Shown: positions 1 to 10,645 of the stretch, piece by piece
Position numbering within the stretch: the first letter of the stretch is position 1
Layout: each line of letters starts with the position of its first letter
Assembly: GCF_033958435.1 (NCBI RefSeq)
Contig: NC_134137.1
Location: 257,036,501-257,100,500 of the forward strand
Source of the DNA: Carettochelys insculpta
Taxonomy: Eukaryota; Chordata; Testudines; Carettochelyidae
DNA: 64,000 nucleotides
Direction: 5' to 3'
Notes under the pieces: model-generated
What the model was told of the DNA's origin: nothing
What the model saw: only the letters and a program-made list of their open reading frames with translations
Databases searched by the model: none
Made by a program: the position numbers and the translations under genes

Positions 1-540
1 GGCAGTAAGAGGCAAGCCCTGTCCGGGATTGGGTCCGAAGTCCAGGTCCTATTGGACCTGTGGGGAGAGAAGTAAGCCCTCCAAGAGCCCAAAACAAGGC
101 ACCGCATCACCCCGATACATGCTCAGATGTCAGAAGGTCACTGCCTTGGTTGAAAGGGGCCACTCTCTCCCAAAGTACAGAGCGGGTATGGGCCAAGGTT
201 AAGAAGCTTAGCCAAGGCTGTGTCTGGGCCTGGGACACTGTCCAACACTCTAGGACAGGACACAACATCTTCCCTATTACTGTGAGCACCAAACAATCCT
301 GGTGGGTGAAGGGAACACAACTGCATCATGCCATGGCATGGACACAGCAGTCAAGGCCCCTCCACTGCAGCAAGGGTGCCATCAGTAGGAAGAGCAAGAG
401 ACCTCTGAGCCCCAGCCTCTGCCGACGCTGAAGCCAGACATGAAATCAGAGGCCAGCGGCAGCCTGTATAGTGTTATGGACCTGCTCCCGGCCAGCCAGG
501 ATATGTCAAGGGCATCACTGGTTCTGGGTGAGGGTCCCTC
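1..540 (+). pseudogene. Myb/SANT-like protein remnant of Harbinger I
   Basis: Translation of the first 245 bases gives VLLDLWGEK, a stop, then ALQEPKTRHR, and further on RVWAKVKKLSQGCVWAWDT. These align with DLLGLWSEEEVLQE and HVRSKVKELRQRYARARDA of the Myb/SANT-like gene at 6238, so this is the same trihelix-like DNA-binding domain. Such proteins in Harbinger elements bind the element ends and help bring the transposase into the nucleus (family knowledge). The start lies left of the window. Several stops and frame changes break it. A GTGAGTACC splice-donor-like sequence near 543 sits where the family II gene has GTAGGTACC, which suggests the same exon border. It cannot make a working protein. 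Confidence 0.6.
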
Positions 541-1030
541 TGGTGAGTACCCCATTCATCATGCACCCTAGTGTGTGGGAGGTGGGCACTTATGGGGCGT
601 GCTGTGAGCATCACCCAGCCAGCTCAGGCAGGACCTCCCTCTGGTCTTAGCCCCAACCTAGCCCTGACAGGAGCCCCAAACCATGGTGGTAAGGCATTCC
701 TCAGGCAGATGCCACTAGGGTTCCACTCCCCATAAAGTTTGTGGATACCCCTACCCTATCCATGTTTTGAGCCCCCACTCCTCTCCCAAGCCCCCTGTCC
801 AAGTTCTGATGCACCACACCCCCTGTCCCAAGTCCCCACTGTACATAGTTAACACTTTTTGCACGTTGCTATATTGTAACTAGTTTATTATTATACAGTT
901 ACTTTGACATGTTTCTTTGGTTAAGTAAAATAATTATTTGTTCACCACACCCATATCTCTCTTGTTAAGCAGGGGTCAGGGAAAGGTGAGGGGGTGAAGA
1001 GAGGGCTCGTGGTGGGGAAGAGGTAGGGCT

Positions 1031-2510
1031 GTGGGCCTAGGCCACCCACTGGGGGGCCTTGTGGAGGATTACTGGGGGCTGTGGGAGAAGCTCTCCCCCA
1101 GGGCCTTGTGGATCCACACCCTGTCTTGGTGTGCCTGGCAGATGGGAGTTACACCTTGCTGTCATACTCATGCCATTCTCAGACAGCATCCACCTCTGCA
1201 CCCTGGGAGGAAGGCCTCCCCTTTCCCTTCCAGTGTTGTGCAGGGCCCAACATGCCACCACAGCTTAGGGGGCATTGTGCTGCCTCACATCCAGGCATGT
1301 GAGCAGGCACCTAAAATGTGCCTTGAGGCATCCAAAGGCTCACTCAGCCTCCATTTTGACCTGGTTGAGCTGGGCATTGAAGAGTTCCCAACTAGGGTCC
1401 AGATGGATGGTGTAAGGCTTCATGAGCCATGGCCTCAAGGGGGTAGTGGCATCTGCATGTCCAACCGCCAGCTCACAGCAAGGGACGAATGTGCTCGCCT
1501 CCATCCTCCAGCACAGGATGGAGTAAACTCATGGACGTCATGTGCCTGGTCCAACCACCCAACATAAATGTCCTTGAACTGTCCAAGGCCTGCAGCACTA
1601 CCAAAAAGTATCCATTGTGAATGATATACTTAGCCATGCTATGCTCCAGAGCACAGAGCAGGATGTGGGTCCCATCAATGGCCCCAACACAGTTTGGGAA
1701 CCTCAGCATAGTGAATACGACCATGACTGTGTCCATGTCTCCCTTACAGATGATTCTCCTTAGCAGGATGGTGTTAATTACCATCATGACCAGCAGATCA
1801 AACACACACTTCATGGACTGTGGGAAAGAGTCATGGAGCCCTGGAGCAGTCCCCTGAGAGGTTGCCCCCACAGCAGCAGAGCTCTGCCAAGGTGGGACAG
1901 CATGGTCCTATGGGGATGGGGCTTTCCCCACCTCCACCCCCAGTACCCCCAACCCTGCATGCTGAGGGTTCCCCTTGGTCAGGACACCCACCCACTTGGC
2001 CTCCCCATGCAGGGACTGCAGCCTGAGAGTATCTTACTTCCATGAGGAGGGCCTCGACAGTGGACTTCCCCATGCCAAACTGGTTGCCCACTAAGCGGCA
2101 GTGAGCTTCCAGAGGGCAACTGCGATCCTCTTCTCCAGGGGGATGGCGAGCTGCAGACAGGTATCTTGTCTCTGGACAGTGGGGGCAAGCCAGGAACAGA
2201 GCTCCAGGAATGCCTTCTTCCACATTCTCAAGTTCTGGATGCACTGCTGGTCATCCCATTGCCCCATGACCAGCAGGTCCCATCAGCCAGAACTGGTGCA
2301 GTGCCTCCAGCTTCACCTGTGCTCCCAGTGGGGCAAGCACAGGTGTGATCATCCTGCAGCTGTAGCAAGGTCCTTGAAGGTGGTCTCAGGTTCAGCCCCC
2401 ATGAAGAAGAAGAGGACAGCCATGAGGAGGTACAGCAGGTGCTGAAACACCTCTGTGTGGGGCCAGTACAAGCCCAGGGCCTTCTCTGGCACCATGGTGC
2501 CCTGGAATGA
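1031..2510 (-). pseudogene. Harbinger DDE transposase remnant (family I)
   Basis: The reading frame on - is split over several frames. The N-terminal part near 2300-2040 has a region like MWKKAFLEL followed by a helix-turn-helix stretch with NQFGMGKSTVEALLMEV, then a GTAAGATAC donor near 2036. The next part near 1860-1500 contains FPNCVGAIDGTHILL, which carries the first catalytic Asp of the DDE nuclease. The C-terminal part near 1270-1230 reads VACWALHNT, equivalent to the SACCALHNL motif of the better copy. Stops and frameshifts between these blocks show it is dead. The family cuts and pastes Harbinger DNA in the nucleus and makes 3-base target duplications. Confidence 0.75.
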
Positions 2511-2866
2511 GCTATGTGTCCCAGACAGAGTTGAAGCCCTGCTCTGGCTGTGCTGTCCATTGAGAAGGTGGGCAGGCCTGCAGTATAGGCAGGGAATGGG
2601 TGCTGTGGTGTGTGTCCTTTTAAGGGAGTACCTCACTGGGGTTCCTGGAAGCCAATGGTGACTTGTGACCCTGTCTGCTGTGGTTCTGGTGTCTGTTTTG
2701 CCAACAGAGCAGGCAGGCAGTCCAGCTGCTGTCAACAGAGTGGATTGCTCTTTCGATCTGCTTTTGCGGTCTGCCTGCAATCCGTCAACACAAGTTTTGT
2801 TGCAAACTATCTTCCAACAAAAAAAAAAATTCTGTCGACAAATCACTCTAATCTAGACGAAGCCTT

Positions 2867-4015
2867 GGACTCTCCAATTATCTGGCCTACCAGGACCTAT
2901 CTTGTTCTCAGGGAAAGTTAGAGCACTCTGAGGGATGCTTTTATTCCATGGCTCAAGAGACCTATATAAGAAGCAGAGAAGATTTGTCAGTTTCTGGATA
3001 TTCACGGGCTGTCTGCCAGCTGAGCACAAACCTCAGGCATTCCTCACATAATTATTTCCTCTTCAAAGCAGCATAAAGTTCTGGGGATTGGGAAAAGACA
3101 TGCACCCTTTTTTTCCCCCTCTTTCTTTTTTTTTTTAACTAGCAGTTAACATAAATCCATTATTTATCCCAAAATGTGAGGAAGTTTGGATCTATAGCTG
3201 AACTTTGCTGCTTGACCCAACTCTATTAGTGATAGCTTTTGCTGTGATGAGGAAAAGTTGTAGCTGTGAATCATGGCTTGAAGTATTATGTAGCACACCT
3301 GTGTACACAAGTAAACTAAATTTAGTTTGCTATTTATCCACTGTATTTATCTCAGTTATGTAAACTCAGAATTTGTCAGGATTTCCTGCTGGAAGTTCTC
3401 ATGATAATGAGTATAATTGCCTTTTTTATTGCCACAGGCATCTGTTACACTTCAAATACAGGAAAAAACTACTTTTTTCTACAGAACAAGGCACAATTTC
3501 CCTCTAGTTTTGTGTGACATGCATTTCAATGTCTAAACTCAACTGGGCACGTGGTACTGGGGCAGTCCCCAAAAAAACACAAACATAACACCCTACACCA
3601 GACGATGGCAAACAAAAGCATAAAAATACGTTAGCTATTGTTATCATTCCTTAAGTGACCCCATTCTGTAAACAAGAGCTGCTACACTGGATCAGGAAGG
3701 TAGTATTCTATGACTCCTCTCCATGGCTGAAAACTCATGGCAAGGGTGTATGTGGGGAGAGGGTGTGATCATGCAGCCTACAGAGAATTATGAGGGAAAA
3801 CACTATCTTTATCCTCCTACCATGTCTCTGTACTGTATTGTGACAAACAGAAGCTCAAGGAAATTCCTTTGGGCATAACTAAGGTGTTGCTTTACCAGCT
3901 GTCCAGGTGGAGGTAAAGGCATACAGTCAGCAGAACGAAAGAAGCAGTAATCATCCAGATAGCACTACACTAGCCATGGATTCAGTCCACTCTCCATGTC
4001 AGCATACAAGTACTC
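2867..4015. other. No gene seen; non-repetitive-looking DNA
   Basis: AT-rich sequence with scattered stops in all frames. I recognise no repeat family, RNA gene or exon here. Confidence 0.5.
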
Positions 4016-4018
4016 ACA

Positions 4019-4658
4019 GGCTACGTCTACACGTGCAGCCAACATCGAAATAGCTTATTTCGATGTTGTGACATCGAAATAGTCTATTTCGATGAATAAC
4101 GTCTACACGTCCTCCAGGGCTGGCAACGTCGATGTTCAACTTTGACGTTGCGCGGCACCACATCGAAATAGGCGCTGCGAGGGAACGTCTACACGCCAAA
4201 GTAGCACACATCGAAATAAGGGTGCCAGGCACAGCTGCAGACAGGGTCACAGGGCGGACTCAACAGCAAGCCGCTCCCTTAAAGGGCCCCTCCCAGACAC
4301 AGTTGCACTAAACAACACAAGATCCACAGAGCCGACAACTGGTTGCAGACCCTGTGCCTGCAGCATGGATCCCCAGCAGCAGCCAGAAGCCCTGGGCTAA
4401 GGGCTGCTGCCCACCGTGACCATAGAGCCCCGCAGGGGCTGGAGAGAGCGCATCTCTCAACCCCCCAGCTGATGGCTGCCATGGAGGACCCGGCAATTTC
4501 GACGTTGCGGGACGCGGATCGTCTACACGGTCCCTACTTCGACGTTGAACGTCGAAGTAGGGCGCTATTCCTATCCCCTCATGAGGTTAGCGACTTCGAC
4601 GTCTCGCCGCCTAAAGTCGAAGTTAACTTCGAAGTAGCGTGCACGTGTAGACACAGCT
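4019..4658 (-). mobile_element. Harbinger MITE A, deletion derivative, TSD ACA
   Basis: Inverted ends GGCTACGTCTACACGTG and CACGTGTAGACACAGCT are flanked by ACA at 4016-4018 and 4659-4661, a 3-base target duplication as expected for PIF/Harbinger. The inside carries repeated TATTTCGATG and CTACTTCGA palindromic blocks, a CCCTTTAAGGG-type box, and a tiny open frame MDPQQQPEALG near 4364 that equals the start of the transposase of the element at 5814-10645. It lies in reverse orientation to that element. At 640 bp it is about 70 bp shorter than its sisters, because one of the subterminal repeats near 4630 is missing. Confidence 0.93.
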
Positions 4659-5813
4659 ACAATGAACAAGGTCTGCCAAAAGCTCGTATAAAAAAGAATC
4701 TACATCCTGGCCCCATTTTCCTGGTCTGGCAGAGCTATGCATGGCACAGGACTCAAAGGAGAGATGAGAGTGCATTTAAACTATCTTTGCAGCTCTACAT
4801 TTTTGAGTCAGCTATGGGGCAATTTTGACCCTAGGCATAAGTTGGAGCATTTTAGGGTTGTTCAGAAATACACTTTGCTGGTCAGGGCCAGAAAGGATCT
4901 TTGTGGTAGTGGTTAATAGTCAGAACTGTGGCGATAATCTGTCTAAACCCACTTCAGTGACAGCTACTATGGTGGCATAGAAACTAATTCAACATAGTTG
5001 AATTCTTAAACACATAACACCCCTCTCCCCCCGACCTTTGGAAATGGGCTTGGTTATCTTCCTGCCAGGTTAATATAAATCTTGAACATATCAGAGGCCA
5101 CCTGACCTCTGATAAGTACACATCAGTACAGGGTTCTACAGTAGTTACTTTTAATAATAACTGTGCATTTGCAAATAACTCTTTATAAAAAAGGAACCTC
5201 TGTAGGGACATTAATTCAATCTCCCAATATTTCTGTCAGATTTTCTAACTATTTTACAGATGTGTAAACTGAAGCACAACAAAATTAATTGCTTCGTCTA
5301 ACATCGTACAATAAGTGCTCAGTCTGGAAGAGAAGTCAGACTCTCCTCTAGCCCTTAGACAATAGTCCACGTTTCTCATTACACAGCCTATTGACATAGT
5401 GGAGTTCACTAACACTAGTGGAGATTGTGCATTAGAAGGAAGAATTCTCCCTTCCATTGTTGTACCTTCCCATTGTTGGGGTAGCAAACAGGGAACATGA
5501 AAACCACTTATCTGCCAGAAGAAGAATTCTTTCAGCATGTACACCACATAGAACCAGACTTAGGTTGTACTCCACAGGCCCCCTCACAAGCTCAGACAAA
5601 AAAAAAAGATGCCTAACAGAAGCAGGATGGGCATCCTTTCTTCACACACAGCTACAGGGATGCTCAGCTACTGAGCAACAGCCTATATAGAGATGGAGGC
5701 AGGGACCCTCATTTAGAGCTGCTCCCAGGTGTTCTACATCACTGTGGGGGTCACTTTGGCTCCCAGTGTGATTCAGAATCAGTTGATTGCAAATGGTGTA
5801 TTTTCCTCTCTTT
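4659..5813. other. Spacer between MITE A and Harbinger II
   Basis: Contains one MIR-like fragment listed separately. Nothing else recognised. Confidence 0.5.
5250..5405 (-). repeat. MIR-like SINE fragment
   Basis: The run TTTTACAGATGTGTAAACTG, then GAAGCACAAC, matches the reverse strand of the MIR body (the part that reads CAGTTTCC.CATCTGTAAAAT on its sense strand). It is followed by a MIR-like stretch with a GGAAGAGAAGTCAGA block. Old and diverged. Confidence 0.55.
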
Positions 5814-6125
5814 AGCTGTGTCTACACGTGCACGCTACTTCGAAGTAGCGGCACTAACTTCGAACTAGCGCCCGTCGCAGCTACACGCGTCGGGCGCTAT
5901 TTCGAAGTTAACTTCGACATTAGGCGGCGATACGTCGAAGTCGCTAACCCCATGAGGGGATAGGAATAGCACCCTACTTCGACGTTCAACGTCGAAGTAG
6001 GGACAGTGTAGACGATCCGTGTCCCGCAACGTCGAAATTGCTGGGTCCTCCATGGCGGCCATCAGCTGGGTGGTTGAGAGACGCTCTCTCCAGCCCCTCA
6101 GCTCACTGGTGGCCGCGTGCAGCGG

Positions 6126-6136
6126 CCCCTTAAAGG
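6126..6136 (+). promoter_or_regulatory. TTTAA box upstream of the Myb/SANT-like gene
   Basis: CCCCTTAAAGG lies 102 bases before the ATG at 6238. A near-identical box, CCCTTTAAGGG, lies 78 bases before the transposase ATG on the other strand, and is kept in the MITEs and in families III and IV. I infer a core-promoter role (TATA-like); the sequence alone does not prove it. Confidence 0.45.
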
Positions 6137-6237
6137 TCCCCTCCCCCTCCCTTCCTCTGCAGGAAGCTGAGGGAACGTGCAGGCTGCAGCCTGCACACGC
6201 GGGCAGCCTGCAGCACCCTCAGCCCCACAGAGCGGCG

Positions 6238-8170
6238 ATGGCTGGCCGGCAGCTCCCCCAGCGCCCCCAGGGGACCCCACCCAAGGGGAGCCAGGGCAGC
6301 CAGGCTGGGAAGCGGCAGCGGGGCCCCTCCTGGACGGAGGCCGAGCTGTGGGACCTGCTGGGGCTCTGGAGCGAGGAGGAGGTGCTCCAGGAAATGGGGA
6401 GCAAGAGGCGGAACGCGGATGCGTTCGCTCTGCTGGCTGACGGCCTGGCTGCCCGGGGTCACCCTGCCCGCACTCCTGACCACGTCAGGAGTAAGGTCAA
6501 GGAGCTGCGGCAGCGTTACGCCCGGGCCCGGGATGCGGCCAACTGATCTGGGGCCGACCCTGTCACTTGCCCCTTTTACAGGGAGCTAAGGGACATCCTG
6601 GGCTCCCGGCACACCTCCTCCCCTCCGGCCACCCTTGACACCTCGGCTGACGAGCCCCAGCAGGCCCTGCAGACGGAGTCCGCCACGGAGGCCAGCCCCG
6701 AACCCCGGGGGACCCCCCCGGAGGCCACCCCCGGGACATCGCGGCAGGAGAAGGAGGAGGAGGAGGAGGAGGAGGGGGGCTCCTCCTCTGCAGAATCCAG
6801 CCTGCAGATCCTCCTCCTGCCATCCCGGAGCAGCAGCAGGGCCTCCGCCCCCCGGGGATCTCCGGACCGTGGGAGCGGACCCACAGGTAGGTACCCCTCT
6901 CTGGTGGACACCCCTGGGCTTGAGGGGCGGGGGTAAGAGATATGTGTCCTGGGCCCCCCCACATGCTCACATGGCCATGGCCCCAAGGACACCAGGGCCA
7001 TGGCCCTCACAGCACTGCAGCCATCAGCCCCTGCCCCCCCACCCTGCATGACAGTGCCATGCCCCATCCCCGGGCCAGGGGGAGCGGAACCTCGAGGGGC
7101 CCCCGGGAGGAGGGGGTGGGACACCCCGCAGCAGCAGCATGTGATGGAGTGGGGGGAGTGCAAAAGGGAGACTCAGGCTACATATGAGCCACAAGAGCCG
7201 AATAGCTCCCAGGGCCAAAGGAGGATCCTGGCGCTACAGCTGGCAGGTGACACCTCTGCCCTGAACAAACAGGAGGGAGGAGCCGAGCTGGCTTGGAATT
7301 GGGGGGCGAGGGCAGGGGCCACAGGTAGAGGCTAGGGGAAGGGAGAGCTGGTAGGCAGCCAGCCTGAGGAGGGGGAAAGCTGCATCCCAGAGGGGCCCCC
7401 CTTGGGGTCTTCTCCCCAGGACGGGTTGGAAGGACTGTCTCTTCCGACAGCTGGTGCTGTCACTCCTGGCAGAAACTGGGCATCTGTGGCCTAAGAAACC
7501 TCTCCTGCTCTCAGACCCTGCGGGGTGAAGTGAGAGTCGCTCCCACCAGGGGACGGGGTGCAGGGCAGGGGGACCCCTGAACCCCATCCATCACAGCAGC
7601 ATCTCCCAGGGACGGGGATGCGGAACCTGCAGCACAGGGCTGGGGGGACAAAGGCCACGGCTCGGGGCCCACACTAACGCCTGTCTCCATTCTTCTTCCC
7701 CCCCTCCTCTCCTGTGTCCTGCACCTGCACCATCACAAGGACCAGAAGAGAGCGCCGGCGAGGCATCAGTCATCCCGGAGAGCCCACCGGGACCATCGCT
7801 CCAGGGCAGCCCCTCAGCTGAGGACCGACCGGCCCCGCGGCGGGCTAGACGGCGGACCCCGCGCCTACAACCACCGCCGGCGACAGACCCCCCAGCTGCT
7901 GGCCATCCTCTGTCGGCAGCTGGAGGTCGCGGAGCAGCACCTCCACCTGCAAGAGTGGGCGCTGGCCTGGTGCCAGGAGGCATGGGGGGCCTACATGCAG
8001 ACATTTAACCGCCTGGTGGACTACCTGGCCCCCATGCCGCGACGGCCGAACCATCGCCCGCCCTGCCTGCTCCTGCAGCCCCACCACCAGCTGCTCCGCC
8101 CGTCGCCGGCCCGTCCGCCGTCGCCCCGCCACCCACCGGCGAGGGCCAGAGAGCCGAGGGACCCCTGGAG
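6238..8170 (+). pseudogene. Myb/SANT-like (trihelix-type) protein of Harbinger II
   Basis: The ATG at 6238 opens MAGRQLPQRPQGTPP, then a basic stretch KRQRGPSWTEAELWDLL that begins a Myb/SANT or trihelix domain (roughly residues 30-95, with conserved Trp residues) and ends in VRSKVKELRQRYARARDAAN. A TGA at 6544-6546 stops it, but the frame stays open beyond to a Glu-rich run and a GTAGGTACC donor near 6888. CGA to TGA would explain this stop. A likely acceptor lies near 7738, and a coiled-coil-like C-terminus (ILCRQLEVAEQHLHLQEWAL) follows near 7900-8030 after one apparent frameshift near 7860. In Harbinger elements this partner binds DNA and escorts the transposase. Only recently damaged. 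Confidence 0.75.
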
Positions 8171-8309
8171 CCACCTGACACTCGCTGGCCCCCATACCTT
8201 CCGGTCCAGCCCGCTCCCACCCAGCCACGGACCAGGCTGCGACCGTGGCGGGGCTCCCGGCCGGCCACGCCCAGTGCCGGGCTATAGGAGCGAGGGGCCC
8301 GGGACGTGG

Positions 8310-8690
8310 CCCCCCCCCTTGTATATAGTTGCACCCTGTTTTTTTGGTCCCCCCATTTGCCCCGCCCCCCCCATGTAAATTGTTCTCCCCTTTATCCTCC
8401 CTGGTTTTCTTTTTATTATTTATGGCACACAGTTGTTTCTTTGCATTGTTTTATTTTTGTACATATTGCTTTTGTTGAACGTTTGTACCTAGTTTTCTGT
8501 TTGTGGTTCACATATTTCTTTACATCCAAAAAGAAAAGGTTCGGAAAGACAAAAAAAAATTTACGTTCAGCCACAAGTGTGTGCTGTCATTTGCCCAGGA
8601 CAAGTGGGAGCGGGGGGCGGTGGGGTGCTCCATGGTGTGGGCGTTGGGGCAGGAGTGTGGGGGAGGAAGGGGCGGGCAGTAGGGGTCTGG
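8310..8690. other. Intergenic stretch between the two convergent Harbinger genes
   Basis: AT-rich sequence between the 3' ends of the two genes. It holds TTTATT (AATAAA on -) near 8408 and 8450, plausible poly(A) signals for the transposase transcript, and no further coding region. Confidence 0.4.
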
Positions 8691-9456
8691 GCAGAGTTCA
8701 CCCCGCGGCCTGTTTGTCGAAGTGGGCCCGCAGGGCCTCCCGGAACCAGGTCCCCTCGGGGTCCACCTGCTGACTGGGGGCAGCAGGTGGCTGGACGTGT
8801 GCCCTGCCGGCCTCCGCAGCCCAGCCCTGCAGAAAGGTCTCCCCCTTGCTCTCGACCAAATTGTGCAGGGCGCAGCAGGCACTCACAATCTGGGGGATGT
8901 TGTTGGGGCCCGCATCCAGGCGGGTCAGGAGACATCTCCAGCGTCCCTTCAGGCGGCCAAATGAGCGCTCCACCACCTGGCGTGCACGGTTCAGGCTCTC
9001 GTTGAAGCGCTCCTGGCGAGCGGAGAGATGGCCCGTGTAGGGGAGCATGAGCCACGGCCGCAGGGGGTAGGCCGCATCTGCGATGACGCAGAAGGGCATG
9101 GTGGTGTCCCCCAGAGGGATCTCCCACTGGAGGATGTAGGTCCCCGCCTCCAGCCGGCGGCACAGGCCCGAGTTCCGGAAAACCCGGGCGTCGTGGGTGC
9201 TGCCAGGCCAGCCCACGTAAATGTCCTGGAAACGTCCCCGGCTGTCCACCAAGGCCTGCAGGATGACAGAATGGTAGCCCTTGCGATTGAGGTATCATCC
9301 GCCACTGTGATGCGGGGCGCGGATGGGGATGTGAGTCCCATCCAGAGCCCCGAAGCAGTTGGGGAAGCCCAGGGTGGCAAAGGCGGCGATGGTGGCATCT
9401 GGGTCTCCCAGCCTCACGAGCCTGTGCAGGAGCATGGCGTTGATGGCACGCACAAC

Positions 9457-9789
9457 CTGCAGAGAAAGCACATGGGACAGCACCAATGAGGGGTGAGCAG
9501 GGTGTGCGTGGCCCTGCCCTGCCCTGGCCCCCCTGCCCTGGTCCCCCTGCCCTGCTCTGGCCCCCCTGCTCTGGCCCCCCTGCCCTGGCCCCCCTGCCCT
9601 GCGCTGCCCTGCTCTGGCCCCCCTGCCCTGCCCTGCCCTGCCCTGCCCTGCCCTGCCCTGCCCTGGCCCCCCTGCCCTGGCCTGCCCTGCTCTGGCCCCC
9701 CTGCCCTGGCCCCCCTGCCCTGCCCTGTCCTGCTCTGGTCCCCCTGCCCTGGCCCCCCTGCCCTGGCCTCCCCCCGTGGGTTCGCTTAC
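9457..9789 (-). other. Transposase intron
   Basis: Donor GAG|GTAAGC and acceptor TTTCTCTGCAG|GTTGTG give MEV joined to VRAINAML in frame. Family III keeps the same site as GAG|GTATGG and CTCAG|GTTGTC; family IV keeps the acceptor GCAG|GTTGTG. The intron is 333 bases, a multiple of three, and the retained intron also reads open. Confidence 0.8.
9500..9775. repeat. CCCTG-type minisatellite inside the transposase intron
   Basis: A tandem array built from CCCTG pentamers and a roughly 14-base unit GCCCTGGCCCCCCT, filling most of the intron. It makes several long but meaningless open frames (Pro/Leu-rich on +, Gly/Arg/Ala-rich on -). Confidence 0.9.
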
Positions 9790-10247
9790 CTCCATGAAGA
9801 CAGCCCTGACGGTGGCCTTGCCGACACCAAACTGCTGTCCCACGGATCGGTAGCTGTCCGGAGTGGCCAGCTTCCAGACAGCGATGCTGACCCGTTTCTG
9901 CACCGTGAGGGCACGCCGCATGGCAGTGTCCTGGTGCCTGAGTGCGGGGGTGAGCCACTGGCACTGCTCCAGGAATGTCTGCCGGCTCATCCTGAAGTTC
10001 CTGAGCCAGTGGTCGTCGTCCCACTCCCCAAGCACCAGCCGCTCCCACCCGTCGGTGCTGGTGGGGTAGCTCCACAGCCACCGGCGTGTGAGGCGGGGGG
10101 TGGAGCGGGGTGCTGCAGGGGTAGGGGTTGAGCCCTGCTGCCCTGGGGGCATCTCCTCCCCTGGGGCAAGGAGGTGCTCAGCTGCCTCCCACATGGCATG
10201 GGTCAGGGCAAGCCCTGCTCCTGCCGGGAGGGCTGGGTGGACCTCTA

Positions 10248-10249
<2 letters not shown>

Positions 10250-10278
<29 letters not shown>
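10250..10278 (-). repeat. CTG/CAG repeat coding for the transposase poly-Gln tract
   Basis: Nine to ten CTG units on + (CAG on -), directly after the transposase start. The same repeat, shorter and interrupted, is kept in the MITEs. Confidence 0.9.
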
Positions 10279-10279
<1 letters not shown>

Positions 10280-10364
10280 GGGTCCATGACTGCGGCGCCC
10301 GGGGTCTGTGTGCCTATGGCTCCTCAGACCGCGTGCTGTGCAGGCTGAGTGTGTCTGGGAGGGG

Positions 10365-10375
10365 CCCTTTAAGGG
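10365..10375 (-). promoter_or_regulatory. CCCTTTAAGGG palindrome upstream of the transposase start
   Basis: A perfect 11-base palindrome 78 bases before the transposase ATG. It recurs at the same place in MITEs A, C, D, E, F, G and H and, changed by a base or two, in families I, III and IV. Likely a TATA-like core promoter element (inference). Confidence 0.5.
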
Positions 10376-10645
10376 AGCGGCTAGCTGTTGCCCCGGAAGC
10401 GCTAGTCCGCCCTATGACCCTGTGTGCAGCTGTGCCTGGCATCCCTATTTCGATGTGTGCTACTTGGGCGTGTAGATGTTCCCTCGCTGCACCTATTTCG
10501 ATGTTGGGCTGCTCAACGTCGAAGTTGAACATCGACGTTGCCGGCCCTGGAGGACGTGTAGATGCTATTCATTGAAATAGCCTATTTCGATGTCGCAACA
10601 TCGAAATAGGCTACTTCGATGTAGGCTTCACGTGTAGACGTAGCC

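Larger units (their letters stand above)
1..2866 (-). mobile_element. PIF/Harbinger transposon, family I, old copy cut by the window edge
   Basis: This is a decayed two-gene Harbinger element. Its right end, read on -, starts GGCTTCGTCTAGATTAG near 2866 and is followed by the TTGTCGACAGA-type palindrome used by the small MITEs near 26, 27 and 32 kb. A transposase remnant lies on - and a Myb/SANT-like remnant on +, the same convergent order as the better copy at 5814-10645. The left end is outside the window, so length and target duplication cannot be given. A CCTTTTAAGGG box near 2616 matches the box upstream of transposase starts in the other copies. Confidence 0.75.
8698..10287 (-). pseudogene. 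Harbinger DDE transposase (family II), one nonsense codon
   Basis: The start at 10287 reads MDP then a run of ten Gln from a CTG/CAG repeat. Exon 1 (10287-9790, 166 codons) holds the helix-turn-helix YRSVGQQFGVGKATVRAVF. A GT-AG intron of 333 bases (9789-9457) follows, then exon 2 (9456-8698), giving about 418 residues. The catalytic triad can be read: Asp in ALDGTH (about residue 205), Asp in IADAAYP (about 293) and Glu in VVERSFGRLKGRW (about 329). The single defect I see is an in-frame TGA at 9295-9297, between HHSGG and YLNRKGYHS; family IV has Met at that place. The enzyme cuts and joins element ends; a Myb-like partner is encoded opposite. Confidence 0.88.
5814..10645 (+). mobile_element. 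Near-intact autonomous PIF/Harbinger transposon (family II)
   Basis: A 4,832 bp element with ends AGCTGTGTCTACACGTG and CACGTGTAGACGTAGCC. Flanking triplets are TTT and CTT, one base short of a perfect target duplication. The left end carries palindromic CTACTTCGAAGTAG blocks; the right end carries TATTTCGATG blocks. Three TCTACACG-like motifs sit within about 200 bp of each end (left near 5821, 5880 and 6006; right near 10470, 10555 and 10632). Two genes converge: a Myb/SANT-like gene on + and a DDE transposase on -, each with one intron and each broken by a single in-frame TGA (the Myb gene also seems to have one frameshift). It is the likely parent type of the eight MITEs in this window. 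Confidence 0.93.

Noticed and set aside
6745..6775. GGA repeat as an independent microsatellite
   Set aside because: It codes for the Glu-rich run in the Myb/SANT-like frame, so I treat it as part of that gene.
8567..10081. A 504-residue open frame on the minus strand
   Set aside because: It runs through the minisatellite in another frame of the transposase; the Gly/Gln/Ala-rich part is the repeat and the rest is out of frame with the DDE motifs.
9493..10131. A Pro/Leu-rich open frame on the plus strand
   Set aside because: It is the opposite strand of the transposase and its intron repeat.
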